NCBI GenBank assembly: GCA_947489525.1
Contig: CANLDW010000002.1
Location: 558,001-622,000, forward strand
DNA from: an uncultured Psychrobacter sp.
GTDB taxonomy: Bacteria; Pseudomonadota; Gammaproteobacteria; Pseudomonadales; Moraxellaceae
Length of the DNA stretch: 64,000 bases
Direction of reading: 5' to 3'
The translations under genes were made by a program, and so were the position numbers. Below, in pieces: positions 24,950-35,021 of this stretch. The notes under the pieces were generated by a model. That model ran no database searches, was not told the DNA's origin, and was given only the letters and a program-made list of their open reading frames with translations. Each line of letters opens with the position of its first letter. The stretch's first letter is position 1.

Positions 24950-25339
24950 TTACTCGTCGTCTTCGTTTTGTTCTGTCTTATTGACTGCTTGATTGATCAA
25001 ATCCATCATGTAGTTGCCACGCGCGGTGACTTCGTCATAATGAAAACGCAGGCGCGGTGTAGTACGAGTCTTTAGGATATGACTGAGCTGCGTGCGCAAA
25101 AAACCAGCGGCTTTATTTAGTACCTTAATGCTGTCCTCGTGGTTGGTCTTGGTCATCGTATCGTTGAGCTCAGGCTCCATGATAGTGACATAGATATCTG
25201 CGTATCCCAAATCTGAGCTGACTTTGACGCTTGAGATGGTAACAAAACCCGTTAGACGTGGGTCGTTTACTTCATCGCGAATAAGCACAGCCAGTTCACG
25301 CTGAATCTGATCTCCTAAACGTTGTAGACGTTGATTCAT
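24950..25339 (-). CDS. rbfA: Ribosome-binding factor A
   Basis: RbfA binds immature 30S subunits and helps 16S rRNA 5' end maturation; it is needed for cold adaptation. The 129-residue protein starts MNQRLQRLGDQIQRELAVLI and has the KH-like core with NDPRLTGFVTISSVKVSSDL and TTPRLRFHYDE, ending in an acidic tail. Usual length is about 120-135. It sits between infB and truB, the classical order, but a strong hairpin terminator separates it from infB, so it may be partly independent. Confidence 0.95.
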   Translation of the reverse strand: MNQRLQRLGDQIQRELAVLIRDEVNDPRLTGFVTISSVKVSSDLGYADIYVTIMEPELNDTMTKTNHEDSIKVLNKAAGFLRTQLSHILKTRTTPRLRFHYDEVTARGNYMMDLINQAVNKTEQNEDDE

Positions 25340-25426
25340 AGTATTATCCTAGTATTAAATATAATTATCGTTTTGGGTACAGCTTTGGGCTTTACTATAG
25401 CGATAGTTTTGCTGTAAAGGTAAGAT

Positions 25427-25460
25427 AAAAAAGGCCTAGCAGGATAAACCTGTTAGGCCT
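25427..25460 (-). terminator. Rho-independent terminator after infB
   Basis: On the minus strand AGGCCTAACAGG pairs with CCTGCTAGGCCT (12 bp with one mismatch, loop about TTTAT) and is followed by T6. It lies between infB and rbfA, an unusual place for a strong terminator in this operon. Confidence 0.85.
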
Positions 25461-25521
25461 GAGTCTATCGTAATAACAGTACGCTAAGCTAAGCGAGCTT
25501 GCATCTACTTAATGCTCAAGC

Positions 25522-28248
25522 TTAGATCGTGCGTTCGAACTCTTGGATCTCAAAGACTTCGATCTTATCGCCTGCTTCGACATCGTAGCCACGAACTGCA
25601 AGGCCGCATTCCATACCAGTACGCACTTCATTGACGTCTTCTTTGTAACGACGTAACGACTGCAATTGACCGGTAAAGATCACTTGGTCATCACGCAATA
25701 CGCGAATAGGTTTGTTGCGATAGATAGTACCTTCAACCACCATACAACCGGCTGCTGCGCCAAACTTGCTCGAACGGAACACTTCACGCACCTCGGCGAC
25801 ACCGAGGATTTTTTCACGGTGCTCTGGTGCTAAGAGTCCACTCATCGCTGCTTTGACGTCATCAATCAAGCCATAGATGACGCTATAATAGCGAATATCC
25901 ATACCGGCGTTGTCGGCTTTGCGTCGAGCCGTACTATCAGCACGAACATTGAAGCCTAATAATACTGCTTCACTAGATTCGGCAAGCGTTACATCAGACT
26001 CTGATATAGGTCCTACGCCTGAGCTAATCACGCGTACTTTGACTTCATCGGTTGATAGCTCATTCAGTGCTGCTAACAACGCTTCGAGCGAACCACGAAC
26101 ATCGGTTTTTAGGACAATGTTTAAGAAGGACACATCACCTTGTTCCATCTGCTCAAACATGCTCTCAAGACGCATTTTGTTCTGACGCTCGAGCTGACGC
26201 TCACGCTCACGATTGCTTCTAAAATCAGCAACTTCGCGTGCTTTTTTCTCATCCGTTACGACTAAGAACTCGCTACCAGCAGCGGGCGTATCAGGTAATC
26301 CTAAAATCTCAACAGGGATGGAGGGGCCTGCTGATTTGACGCGCTGCGCGTTTTCATCAGTCATCGCCCGCACTTTACCGTAGTATTCGCCAGCCAGTAC
26401 GAGATCGCCTTGCTTTAGTGTTCCTTTTTTGACGAGGACACTGACTACAGGACCACGACCTTTTTCGAGACGCGACTCAATGACTACGCCCTGCGCTGCA
26501 CCGTCTACAGGAGCTTCTAGCTCCATAAGCTCAGCTTGTAAGCTAATATATTCTAATAGCTCATCAATGCCTTCGCCTGTTTTAGCTGAGATACGCGCCA
26601 TTGGCGTATCGCCGCCCCATTCTTCAGAGACGACTTCTTTGGCAGTCAGTTCATTGAGGACGCGATCAGGATCAGCATTTGGCTTATCCATTTTGTTAAT
26701 AGCAACAATGAGCGGTGTACCAGCAGCGCGAGCGTGATCGATGGCCTCTTCTGTCTGCGGCATCATACCATCATCAGCGGCAACAACGAGCACGACGATA
26801 TCAGTCGCTTGTGCACCGCGTGAACGCATGGCACTAAAAGCGGCGTGACCGGGTGTATCAAGGAAAGTAATCACTCCTCGATCAGTCTTCACATGGTAAG
26901 CACCAATGTGCTGAGTGATACCGCCCGCTTCGCCTGTAGCAACTTTGGTCTCACGAATTTTATCAAGTAATGAGGTTTTACCATGATCGACGTGACCCAT
27001 GATAGTTACTACGGGTGGACGCGTTTGGACGTTACTGCTACGCTCATCAACCGCTTCATGAAGGTCATCTTCAACTTTGGTATCGCTGACGAGGACAGGG
27101 TTGTGACCCATCTCTTCTACAATAAGACTAGCGGTGGCTTGGTCGATAGTATCGCTCTCACGTGCCATCTCACCCATTTTCATGAGTAGTTTAGTCACTT
27201 CGCGCGCTTTAACCGCCATGCGCTGGGCTAAATCGGCAACGGTGATCTGTTCTGTAACCTCAACATCGTAGATAATTTTTTCGACTGGTTTTTCAAACTT
27301 ATGCTGCGCTGCTTGCGTTGAGGTCAGACCATTTTTGCGGTTTTTGATCTCGCGCTCGTCTTGATTTTTGCGACGACGGCCGCGTGCACCAGTACTATTA
27401 GCGCCGCGTTTGATCTCACGGCGCTCTTTTTCAAACGACTCTTCTAATGCTTCACCGACAATACCTTCTGCTAAAGGCTCATCTTTACGAACTTCAGCTA
27501 CTGGTTCCCGATCCGTGTACTTACCAGCCATCTTACGCATCTGCTCAAGCGTACGCTTTTGCGCTTCTTCAGCTTGTTTGCGGCGGGTTTCAGCTTCTAT
27601 TTGACGTAAGCGCTCTTCTTCTTTCTCACGTGCTTCACGCTCTTTGCGCTCGCTTGCGCTTTCAACTTTTGGCTTAGTCGGTGCGGGCTTCTTCTTTGGC
27701 TGCTCTTTTGATTTTACTTCAACCGCAGCTTTACCGCCTTTTTTGACCACGACAGATGCCGCAACATCATCGTTCTTGTCATCGGCGTTTTTGTTTGAAC
27801 CAAGGCTTGCACGCATAGCAGCAAGCGTTGCCGCTTGACGTTCCTCAGCTTGCTTTTTGGCAGCGGCACGCTCTTCGGCTTCTTTAGCAGCGCGCTCTTT
27901 TGCTTCAAGCTGAGCTTGTTCACGTGCAGCAAGCTCTGCTGCAATCTTTTCTGGATCAGGTTTTTCAAATACTTTTTTCTTACGTCTCTCAACGTTGACG
28001 CTCTTAGACTTACCTGACGAACCTGTGACGCGCGCGGTACTCGTCGTCTTAGATTTAAGACTAATGCGGCGCTTCTCTTGTTGACCATGACTTTGCTTGA
28101 GATGCGTGACCAGTTTTTCTTGTTCACGCTCAGTTACCAAGTCATTTTCTGCGCGAGCTGGTAGGCCTGCATCCACAAGCTGCTGTTGTACAGCGCTTGT
28201 AGTTTTGCCCACCATCTCTGCCAGTTCTTTGACGGTCTTATCTGCCAT
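25522..28248 (-). CDS. infB: Translation initiation factor IF-2
   Basis: IF-2 is the GTPase that brings initiator tRNA to the 30S subunit and promotes subunit joining. The 908-residue protein has an N-terminal IF2-N domain ([21 protein letters not shown]), a long charged linker rich in K, E, A and R (about residues 70-310), a second IF2-N domain near 335-385 and the G domain with [22 protein letters not shown] and NKMDKP (about 415-580). The C-terminal domains that bind fMet-tRNA follow. Length is close to E. coli (890). The charged linker creates several long but meaningless frames in other phases. It follows nusA by 152 bp. Confidence 0.97.
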   Translation of the reverse strand: MADKTVKELAEMVGKTTSAVQQQLVDAGLPARAENDLVTEREQEKLVTHLKQSHGQQEKRRISLKSKTTSTARVTGSSGKSKSVNVERRKKKVFEKPDPEKIAAELAAREQAQLEAKERAAKEAEERAAAKKQAEERQAATLAAMRASLGSNKNADDKNDDVAASVVVKKGGKAAVEVKSKEQPKKKPAPTKPKVESASERKEREAREKEEERLRQIEAETRRKQAEEAQKRTLEQMRKMAGKYTDREPVAEVRKDEPLAEGIVGEALEESFEKERREIKRGANSTGARGRRRKNQDEREIKNRKNGLTSTQAAQHKFEKPVEKIIYDVEVTEQITVADLAQRMAVKAREVTKLLMKMGEMARESDTIDQATASLIVEEMGHNPVLVSDTKVEDDLHEAVDERSSNVQTRPPVVTIMGHVDHGKTSLLDKIRETKVATGEAGGITQHIGAYHVKTDRGVITFLDTPGHAAFSAMRSRGAQATDIVVLVVAADDGMMPQTEEAIDHARAAGTPLIVAINKMDKPNADPDRVLNELTAKEVVSEEWGGDTPMARISAKTGEGIDELLEYISLQAELMELEAPVDGAAQGVVIESRLEKGRGPVVSVLVKKGTLKQGDLVLAGEYYGKVRAMTDENAQRVKSAGPSIPVEILGLPDTPAAGSEFLVVTDEKKAREVADFRSNRERERQLERQNKMRLESMFEQMEQGDVSFLNIVLKTDVRGSLEALLAALNELSTDEVKVRVISSGVGPISESDVTLAESSEAVLLGFNVRADSTARRKADNAGMDIRYYSVIYGLIDDVKAAMSGLLAPEHREKILGVAEVREVFRSSKFGAAAGCMVVEGTIYRNKPIRVLRDDQVIFTGQLQSLRRYKEDVNEVRTGMECGLAVRGYDVEAGDKIEVFEIQEFERTI

Positions 28249-28400
28249 TTATTATCACCTACTGTCTATTGTTTGCTACGTGTTCAATTCAGTTGTTAGC
28301 TACAAATGATTGTGTTAAGGCTAGTATGATTTATATGTTAATACTAGCGCCTCATTGTTAATAGCACATCACTGAAAAGACAGCGATGTGCAGTTAGCGC

Positions 28401-29885
28401 CTATTCATCGAACCAAGATTCCCGAGCTTTCATAATAAGTTTTCCTGCGGTTTCCGTATCTAAGCCTTCGATATCTTCTAAATCAAATACCGCTTGCTCT
28501 GCTAAATCATCTACGGTAATGATGTCTTTTTGAGCCATTTTATACGCCCAATTTACAGTCATTCCTTCTAAATCTTGCAGCTCTTGGCTCGGCTCTTTCA
28601 TATTTTGTTGTTTTACCAGCTCATCTGCGATGACGACCTCTTTGGCGCGCTCTTGAATCATATCAATGGCTTCATCATCTAAGCCTTCGATATCATAAAA
28701 GGTCTCGACAGGAACATAAGCAACCTCTTCGATACTAGTAAAACCGATATCAACAAGAGCTTGTGCCAGATCTTGATCCACTTCCAAGCGCTCATAAAAT
28801 AGATCGATAAATTCTTTGGTCTCATTTTCTTGACGCTGTTGATACTCTTCTTCGAGCATCATATTTAGCTTATAGCCCGTCAGCTCAGAAGCTAGACGTA
28901 CATTTTGACCTTGCGAACCAATAGCGCGCGCTAATTGATCGTTGGTGCTAAAGACGATATCAGCAGTTTGGGTATCTTCATCTAAGATAATACTGCTTAC
29001 ATCAGCGGGTTCAAGGGCGCTGATAATGAACTGCGCTGGGTCATCAGACCAAACAACAACATCAATACGCTCGCCATCAAGCTCTTGTTGTACCGCTTGA
29101 ATACGCGTACCACGCATACCGATACAAGCCCCTACAGGATCGATGCGGCTATCGTTGGTTTTAACAGCAATCTTAGCACGCGTGCCAGGCAGACGCGCTA
29201 CGTTGCGGATCTCAATGATTTCTTCTGCAATCTCAGGGACTTCTTTTTGCATAAGCGCTGAGAGCATCTCAGGGTGGGTGCGCGAGAGCAAAAGCTGCGC
29301 TCCGCGATTATCACGGTTCACATGATATAAGATAGCATTGATACGCGACTTTGGACGCAACTGCTCGCGCGGCAACATCTGATCGCGCGACAAATAACCT
29401 TCTGCATTATCACCCAGATCTATGATATAGCCATCACGCGTTTGTTTTTTGACCTCACCGTACATCATCTCACCAATTCTTGGCTCAAAAGCATCGGCAA
29501 CAAGCGCACGCTCAGCTTCACGAATCTTTTGAATGATGACCTGTTTGGCTTGAGTTGCCGCGATACGGCCAAACTCGATGGATTCGATCTGCTCTTCTTT
29601 AATATCGCCAATAGACCACTCGTCTTGATCCAAGTCAGTAATTGCGAGCTGACAAGCTGGCATTTCGTGATCTTCGTCAGCAACGACAGTCCAATAACGG
29701 TACGTGTCATAATCGCCAGTTGAGCGGTCGATGGATACTCGCACCGCTACTTCTGGTTGATCGGTGTATACTTTTTTCTTAGTAGACACGACTAGGGCGT
29801 CTTCTATGGCTTCAAAGATATCTTCAGGGTTTAAGCCCTTCTCATTACTAACAGTTTCTACTACCGTTAAGATTTCACGACTCAT
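28401..29885 (-). CDS. nusA: Transcription termination/antitermination factor NusA
   Basis: NusA binds RNA polymerase and controls pausing, termination and antitermination. The 494-residue protein (E. coli 495) has the N-terminal polymerase-binding domain, an S1 domain (GEMMYGEVKKQTRDGYIIDLG, about 134-200), two KH domains with GACIGMRGTRIQAVQ and AIGSQGQNVRLASELTG, and two acidic C-terminal repeats (about 365-420 and 440-494), the form found in gammaproteobacteria. It lies between rimP and infB on the minus strand in the conserved operon order. Confidence 0.97.
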   Translation of the reverse strand: MSREILTVVETVSNEKGLNPEDIFEAIEDALVVSTKKKVYTDQPEVAVRVSIDRSTGDYDTYRYWTVVADEDHEMPACQLAITDLDQDEWSIGDIKEEQIESIEFGRIAATQAKQVIIQKIREAERALVADAFEPRIGEMMYGEVKKQTRDGYIIDLGDNAEGYLSRDQMLPREQLRPKSRINAILYHVNRDNRGAQLLLSRTHPEMLSALMQKEVPEIAEEIIEIRNVARLPGTRAKIAVKTNDSRIDPVGACIGMRGTRIQAVQQELDGERIDVVVWSDDPAQFIISALEPADVSSIILDEDTQTADIVFSTNDQLARAIGSQGQNVRLASELTGYKLNMMLEEEYQQRQENETKEFIDLFYERLEVDQDLAQALVDIGFTSIEEVAYVPVETFYDIEGLDDEAIDMIQERAKEVVIADELVKQQNMKEPSQELQDLEGMTVNWAYKMAQKDIITVDDLAEQAVFDLEDIEGLDTETAGKLIMKARESWFDE

Positions 29886-30043
29886 GCTATACCTGTCCTA
29901 TCATTTTATCATTGACTTGCGTCTTATAATTGGGGTACTAACGCTATACTGTCACCGTAGACCACTCTTAATACTAAATTATGTCTCGCCTACTACAACT
30001 GTGCTGATTTGGTAATAAGGGTTTATCCCTAAAAACTTAGTAG

Positions 30044-30544
30044 CTACTCGTCCTCAAAGACCAGATTGGCTTTATCGATGTTACTATAGGCAATCTCAAA
30101 GCGCTCGCCATCAGTCGCTGTTAGCACCAAGGATGATTCATCCATACTCTCAAGTTTGCCTGTCGCTTTACGGCGTTTTTTATCGCCTTGCCCTATCGCT
30201 TGGATAAGACGTAAGCTAACTGTCTGACCGATATAGTCGCGCATTTGCGTCTCTGAAAAAAACGCCCGATCGAATCCTGGGGAGGACACCTCTAAAACGT
30301 ACTCACCTGCTATGGGGTCATGCACCTCTAAAACACCGCTAACTTGGTGATTAACCGCCGCGCAATCTTCAATAGTCACATGTTTGTCTTTTGCTTGTTC
30401 ATCAGGTAGCGCTTCTATATAGATACGCAGCAAAGAGCGATTGCCTTGCGGTACAAACTCTACGCCCCACAATGCGACATCACAAGCAGCAACGGCAGGT
30501 TCGATAATAGTGGTAAGCTCTGTCACTTTGGTCGACAATTTCAT
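30044..30544 (-). CDS. rimP: Ribosome maturation factor RimP
   Basis: RimP binds free 30S subunits and is needed for their maturation. The 166-residue protein has LWGVEFVPQGNRSLLRIYIE, the ITIEDC-type segment (VTIEDCAAVNHQVSGVLEV), and the YVLEVSSPGFDRAF signature, ending in the SH3-like domain. Usual length is 150-160. It lies upstream of nusA; in front of it are the initiator tRNA and a terminator, as in the E. coli metY-rimP-nusA-infB arrangement. Confidence 0.95.
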   Translation of the reverse strand: MKLSTKVTELTTIIEPAVAACDVALWGVEFVPQGNRSLLRIYIEALPDEQAKDKHVTIEDCAAVNHQVSGVLEVHDPIAGEYVLEVSSPGFDRAFFSETQMRDYIGQTVSLRLIQAIGQGDKKRRKATGKLESMDESSLVLTATDGERFEIAYSNIDKANLVFEDE

Positions 30545-30734
30545 AATCTATTTATGGCTTCCTATGGCGGTATCTTATACTAAGAGCAAGTGCTGCTCCT
30601 ATAGACATTATATTACGGATAATACACGACTCAATACGTAGCGTATCAGCTTATAGAAGAAGAACATTGCGCTCTTGAAGGATAGAGCTTAGCACAAGTA
30701 GGCAATCACTATGCCAGCACTAAGCGTTAGATAC

Positions 30735-30761
30735 AAAAAAACCCACAAGCATAATGGTGGG
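30735..30761 (-). terminator. Terminator between initiator tRNA and rimP
   Basis: On the minus strand CCCAC pairs with GTGGG around a 10-base loop and is followed by T7. It lies 46 bp beyond the tRNA 3' end and should separate tRNA transcription from rimP, at least in part. Confidence 0.7.
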
Positions 30762-30806
30762 CTAATTGACACTGACTATGTAGTGCACAAATATCAGTAT
30801 AAAAAG

Positions 30807-30883
<77 letters not shown>

Positions 30884-30980
30884 ACAATTTAGAATGCGTA
30901 TTATAGGTAGGTTATGTAGACTTGTCAATGCTTATTTGAAATTTCGACAACTAAAACACTGAGCGCTACTACGTATAATT

Positions 30981-31065
30981 TGGTGCGATTGGGGGGACTT
31001 GAACCCCCACAGCTTGCGCTACCACCCCCTCAAGATGGCGTGTCTACCAATTCCACCACAATCGC
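30981..31065 (-). tRNA. tRNA-Leu (anticodon GAG)
   Basis: The 85-nt class II tRNA has acceptor GCGATTG/CAATCGC, encoded CCA, the loop TTGAGGG with anticodon GAG and a variable arm (GTAGCGCAAGCTGT). It lies between secG and the initiator tRNA, as leuU does beside secG in E. coli. Confidence 0.95.
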
Positions 31066-31272
31066 TTTGTACTATTCTCTACTCTCAAACTTGTACTAAG
31101 CTTTAATAAATGACTGACAATCTAATAAATCACTTACTAAAGGTTTGCTGTCCAACCGAATCGTTATCTTGTAATAGCTTGAGGTATAGGCTTATACAAG
31201 GACTCTTAAAAACAGACAGGCATTGTAAAACTAACGTCCCAAAATAGCAAGCACTACGCTAATAAAAGCGTT

Positions 31273-31581
31273 TTACTGCGGATTTTGCGTCAAAGGACGC
31301 GGCGTCTGCGGCACTGAGACTGGTGCATCTAAACGAAACTGATCTTCGGCTTGTTCGCGAGCATGAACCGCAAGCACCATACTGGTAATAAAAAATATAA
31401 CTGTCAGCACCGCTGTTGCACGAGTCAAGAAGTTAGCAGTGCCCGCGGCGCCAAAGACTGTACCCGACGAGCCAGCACCAAAGGAGGCACCCGCGTCCGC
31501 GCCTTTACCATGCTGGATTAAGATCAAGCCGATCATAGCAATAGCCACGATAATGTGCAGGGCTAATATAAACGTAAACAT
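31273..31581 (-). CDS. secG: Preprotein translocase subunit SecG
   Basis: SecG is a small membrane subunit of the SecYEG channel that helps the SecA cycle. The 102-residue protein has two membrane helices (about residues 2-20 and 52-70), the conserved LIQHGKGADAGASFGAGSSG loop between them and a proline-rich tail. It is followed by tRNA-Leu and preceded by tpiA, the gene order tpiA-secG-leuU seen in many proteobacteria. Confidence 0.95.
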   Translation of the reverse strand: MFTFILALHIIVAIAMIGLILIQHGKGADAGASFGAGSSGTVFGAAGTANFLTRATAVLTVIFFITSMVLAVHAREQAEDQFRLDAPVSVPQTPRPLTQNPQ

Positions 31582-31754
31582 GATGTCCTCTTTGATCGCA
31601 TGATCTTTTATCGGATAGTGAAACTATAAATAGTTAAGTTTTGAACAACAAATAACGCAGTCTATAACAACTTATTCAAAACCATAAATCTAGTCGTTTA
31701 AATAAGGCGCATTGTACACGATTGCAAGGCGAGTGTTAACTCTACTTTTTTGAG

Positions 31755-32600
31755 CTAAGCCTTAGCGCTTGCAAACGCCTCAGCAATGGCCAAAAAACTT
31801 TGGGCTTTTAGGGAAGCGCCGCCAACGAGCGCGCCATCTATCATGGGATCTGCGGCAAAACTACTAGCGTTGTCAGCATTAACACTACCACCGTATAATA
31901 CACTGATATCGGTAAGTTCAGCCGCGTAGTCCGCTAGCGTCTGTTTGATATACTCATGAGTACGGCTTACCTCAGAGACGGTAGGTACTTTACCTGTGCC
32001 GATAGCCCACACGGGTTCGTAAGCAATGATTAAGCGCTCAGTCATATTGTCAATGCTAGGAGCATTTGGGGTATCATTATTAGTATCTACATTTGTAGAC
32101 CTCAAGCTCTCTAACACTCCTGGTATGACACTAAGCTGCTCGCCTAAAACGCTGAGCGTCTGCTCGTTGTCATACTGCTCTTGCGTCTCACCGATACACA
32201 GGATAACGCCTAAGTTTTGTTTAAAGGCAAAAGCCATCTTTTGTACTAATCTATCGTATGGCTCTTTATGATACTGACGGCGCTCAGAGTGACCAAGGAT
32301 CGTCCACGTAGCACCAGCATCAGCGATCTGCTGCGCTGAACAATCGCCTGTATACGCTCCTGTACTATCACTGTGCGCACTAATATCTTGGGCGGCGCAC
32401 AGTATTGGCGTCTCTTGCAAGCGAGCACTCACAGCGGCTAGATGAATACAGCTAGGTGCTACCATAAGCTGACACGTATTTGTTAAACGACCTTCTGTAG
32501 GCGCTAATAAATCGTTTACTAATAAATCATTTAACAGTGCCTGAGCCTCATGACTCGTCGCTGGATTCTGTTTCCAATTTCCAATTACCCAAGCTTGCAT
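31755..32600 (-). CDS. tpiA: Triosephosphate isomerase
   Basis: TpiA interconverts dihydroxyacetone phosphate and glyceraldehyde 3-phosphate. The TIM barrel has VIGNWKQN with the active-site lysine and asparagine, ILGHSERRQ with the catalytic histidine, [12 protein letters not shown] with the catalytic glutamate, and the phosphate-binding [10 protein letters not shown] and [10 protein letters not shown]. At 281 residues it is longer than usual (about 250); an Asn/Asp/Thr-rich insertion near residues 173-190 accounts for part of the extra length. A GTG at 32603 precedes the ATG at 32600 ([10 protein letters not shown]), which I prefer. It is the first gene of the tpiA-secG-tRNA block. Confidence 0.95.
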   Translation of the reverse strand: MQAWVIGNWKQNPATSHEAQALLNDLLVNDLLAPTEGRLTNTCQLMVAPSCIHLAAVSARLQETPILCAAQDISAHSDSTGAYTGDCSAQQIADAGATWTILGHSERRQYHKEPYDRLVQKMAFAFKQNLGVILCIGETQEQYDNEQTLSVLGEQLSVIPGVLESLRSTNVDTNNDTPNAPSIDNMTERLIIAYEPVWAIGTGKVPTVSEVSRTHEYIKQTLADYAAELTDISVLYGGSVNADNASSFAADPMIDGALVGGASLKAQSFLAIAEAFASAKA

Positions 32601-33126
32601 CACTTATCTACCTTTATATATGTATCCGTCTTAGTGCTCGTTATGTGCTTCTGCCTGACTGCTATCTTTGGTCACCGTACACCTGCAATCGCCGATGATT
32701 ATAACAAATATTTGACCCGCACATACGTTATCCTTTTATAGTACACCTTTTATTCTTATGACCACTTTCAGGGCGATTTCCTTATATCGCTATTTTTTAC
32801 TGATAGTCACTACTTAACTATACTTTTAACTATGTTTTTAACCGCAATTAAATTCAACCATGCATTCGACGGTGCACAAGCTAAGCCATTGTTTTATTAT
32901 TACAACTGCTATGAGTTACATAAATGCTATAGTATAGTGCACTTATTACTAACGTTATATATACGTACTTAGTCTTTTTATATTTTGTCATGTTTTTTGC
33001 ATCGTTTCTTGGATGATGGACTTAATATCATCTACCGCATGTCGTTATTATTAATGTATATATAGGTAATCAAATATTGAGAGCCGTAAGTCTGAGTATG
33101 CCGGATTTGGAATTTAGGAGAGATAA
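32601..33126. other. Divergent intergenic region between tpiA and pilB
   Basis: The 526-bp spacer separates divergent genes and should carry the promoters of both. It is AT-rich. I do not see a sigma54-type TGGC-N8-TTGC site in front of pilB. AGGAGAG 6 bases before the pilB ATG is a strong ribosome-binding site. No gene or RNA is recognised. Confidence 0.5.
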
Positions 33127-34836
33127 ATGTCTATCGCAGCGAGTAAGTACGGCGGTTTAGCCCAGCAGCTCATCAGTGAAGGCGTCGTTAGTGACGCTCA
33201 TATGAAGACAGCTTTGGCGGAATCGCAGCAGCAGCAAATAGGCTTAGTGCCCTATCTAGTAGACAATAAGATGGCTAAGGCGTATGAGCTTGCAAAAATG
33301 CTCTCGCAAGCTTTTGGGGATCCTCTATTTGATTTAGATGCTTTAAATAGCGAAGTGGTACCTAAAGACCTCGTCGATGAAAAAATCGTACGTAAGTTCA
33401 ACGCCCTACCTATATTTAAACGCGGCCAAAGACTATTTGTAGCGCTCAGCGATCCGACGCGTATTGATGCAATCGATGCTATTGCTTTTAACTCGCGGCT
33501 ATCTGTTGAGACGGTTGTGGTTGAGGAAGATAAGCTCAAAAGGCGTATCGAAAGCCTCTATGCAGATACGATACAAAGCTTTGATAGCTTCTCTGATGGC
33601 GACCTAGCCGTTGATTTTGATGAAGGTGCTGAAGAGGACAATGAGACCAAGCTTAGCGACGGTATTGATGAAGCCCCTGTTGTTAAGTTTGTGAATAAAA
33701 TGCTGGTTGATGCTATTCGTATGGGTGCATCGGACTTACATTTCGAGCCTTATGAAAAGAGCTATCGTGTGCGTTTTCGGGTCGATGGCGTCATGCAAAA
33801 GATGGCAAACCCGCCTGTGCAGCTGGCTGGTAAAATTGCCGCACGTCTCAAAGTTATGTCGCAAATGGACATCTCCGAGCGCCGCGTACCCCAAGACGGT
33901 CGTATCAAACTCAAGCTGTCTAAGAATAAAGCGATTGATTTTCGGGTAAACTCCTTACCGACTTTGTTTGGTGAAAAAATCGTATTGCGTATTTTGGATC
34001 CCTCCTCCGCTATGCTCGGCATCGAGGCTCTAGGGTATGAGCCGGATCAAAAAGAGATGTTCTTGGAGGCGCTGCACAAGCCACAAGGTATGCTGCTCAT
34101 CACAGGTCCCACAGGCTCTGGTAAAACGGTCTCGCTATATACAGGGATAAATATTTTAAATACAGGCGCGACCAATATATCGACTGCTGAGGATCCTGTT
34201 GAGATCAACTTAGAAGGTATTAACCAAGTCAACGTCAATCCTAAAGTCGGTCTAACCTTTGCCAATGCACTCAAGTCATTTTTGCGTCAGGATCCTGATA
34301 TCGTGATGGTTGGTGAGATACGAGATTTGGAGACTGCTGAGATTGCGATCAAAGCAGCGCAAACCGGTCACATGGTACTCTCAACCTTGCACACCAATTC
34401 AGCTCCCGAAACTTTGACGCGTCTACGTAATATGGGTGTGGCTTCCTTTAACATTGCCACCTCAGTGAACCTCGTTATCGCTCAGCGACTTGCCAGACGT
34501 CTGTGTAATACCTGCAAAAAACCTATCAATGTACCACGCCAAAGCTTACTTGAGCTCGGCTTTTTGGATGCGGATTTGGATAATCCAGACAATACTATCT
34601 ATGAGCCCGTTGGCTGTAGCGAGTGCCGCGAAGGGTATAAAGGTCGTGTTGGTATCTATGAGGTCATGAAGGTGAGCCAAGATATCTCACGCATCATCAT
34701 GGAGGATGGCAACGCTATTGATATTAAGGACGCTGCGCTAAAAAACGGCTTTCGAGATCTGCGTCGCTCCGGCATTTTGAAGGTACTGCAAGGGGTTACT
34801 AGCATTCAAGAGATGATGCGCGTCACCTCAGAATAG
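33127..34836 (+). CDS. pilB: Type IV pilus assembly ATPase PilB
   Basis: PilB is the cytoplasmic hexameric motor that powers pilin polymerisation. The 569-residue protein has the N-terminal MshEN/GSPII domain, the N2 domain with DLHFEPYE and RFRVDGVM, Walker A GPTGSGKT at 327-334, the Asp box TAEDPVE, Walker B SFLRQDPDIVMVGEIRD, the His box, and a tetracysteine zinc element (CNTCKK and CSECREGYKGR). Length matches Pseudomonas PilB (566). It opens the pilB-pilC-pilD cluster, used for twitching, attachment and natural transformation. Confidence 0.96.
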   Translation: MSIAASKYGGLAQQLISEGVVSDAHMKTALAESQQQQIGLVPYLVDNKMAKAYELAKMLSQAFGDPLFDLDALNSEVVPKDLVDEKIVRKFNALPIFKRGQRLFVALSDPTRIDAIDAIAFNSRLSVETVVVEEDKLKRRIESLYADTIQSFDSFSDGDLAVDFDEGAEEDNETKLSDGIDEAPVVKFVNKMLVDAIRMGASDLHFEPYEKSYRVRFRVDGVMQKMANPPVQLAGKIAARLKVMSQMDISERRVPQDGRIKLKLSKNKAIDFRVNSLPTLFGEKIVLRILDPSSAMLGIEALGYEPDQKEMFLEALHKPQGMLLITGPTGSGKTVSLYTGINILNTGATNISTAEDPVEINLEGINQVNVNPKVGLTFANALKSFLRQDPDIVMVGEIRDLETAEIAIKAAQTGHMVLSTLHTNSAPETLTRLRNMGVASFNIATSVNLVIAQRLARRLCNTCKKPINVPRQSLLELGFLDADLDNPDNTIYEPVGCSECREGYKGRVGIYEVMKVSQDISRIIMEDGNAIDIKDAALKNGFRDLRRSGILKVLQGVTSIQEMMRVTSE

Positions 34837-35021
34837 CGAGCGCGATTTAACTTATTGAACAAGATCACATTTGGCTCTGATAAAAATATAAAATAAAACA
34901 GATAAACACTATTTATTTACGTTAAAATACAGTAAGCAATGTGACGATGATATTCTTTACCTAGTTACAACAGGGTACTTAGTCACAACAGGCGCAAGAG
35001 ACTACACTTGAGGATATACAG

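Noticed and set aside
27714-28127. Antisense or out-of-frame reading frame of 137 codons within infB
   Set aside because: It is a shadow of the Lys/Glu/Arg-rich linker of IF-2 in another phase, with no ribosome-binding site or family features.
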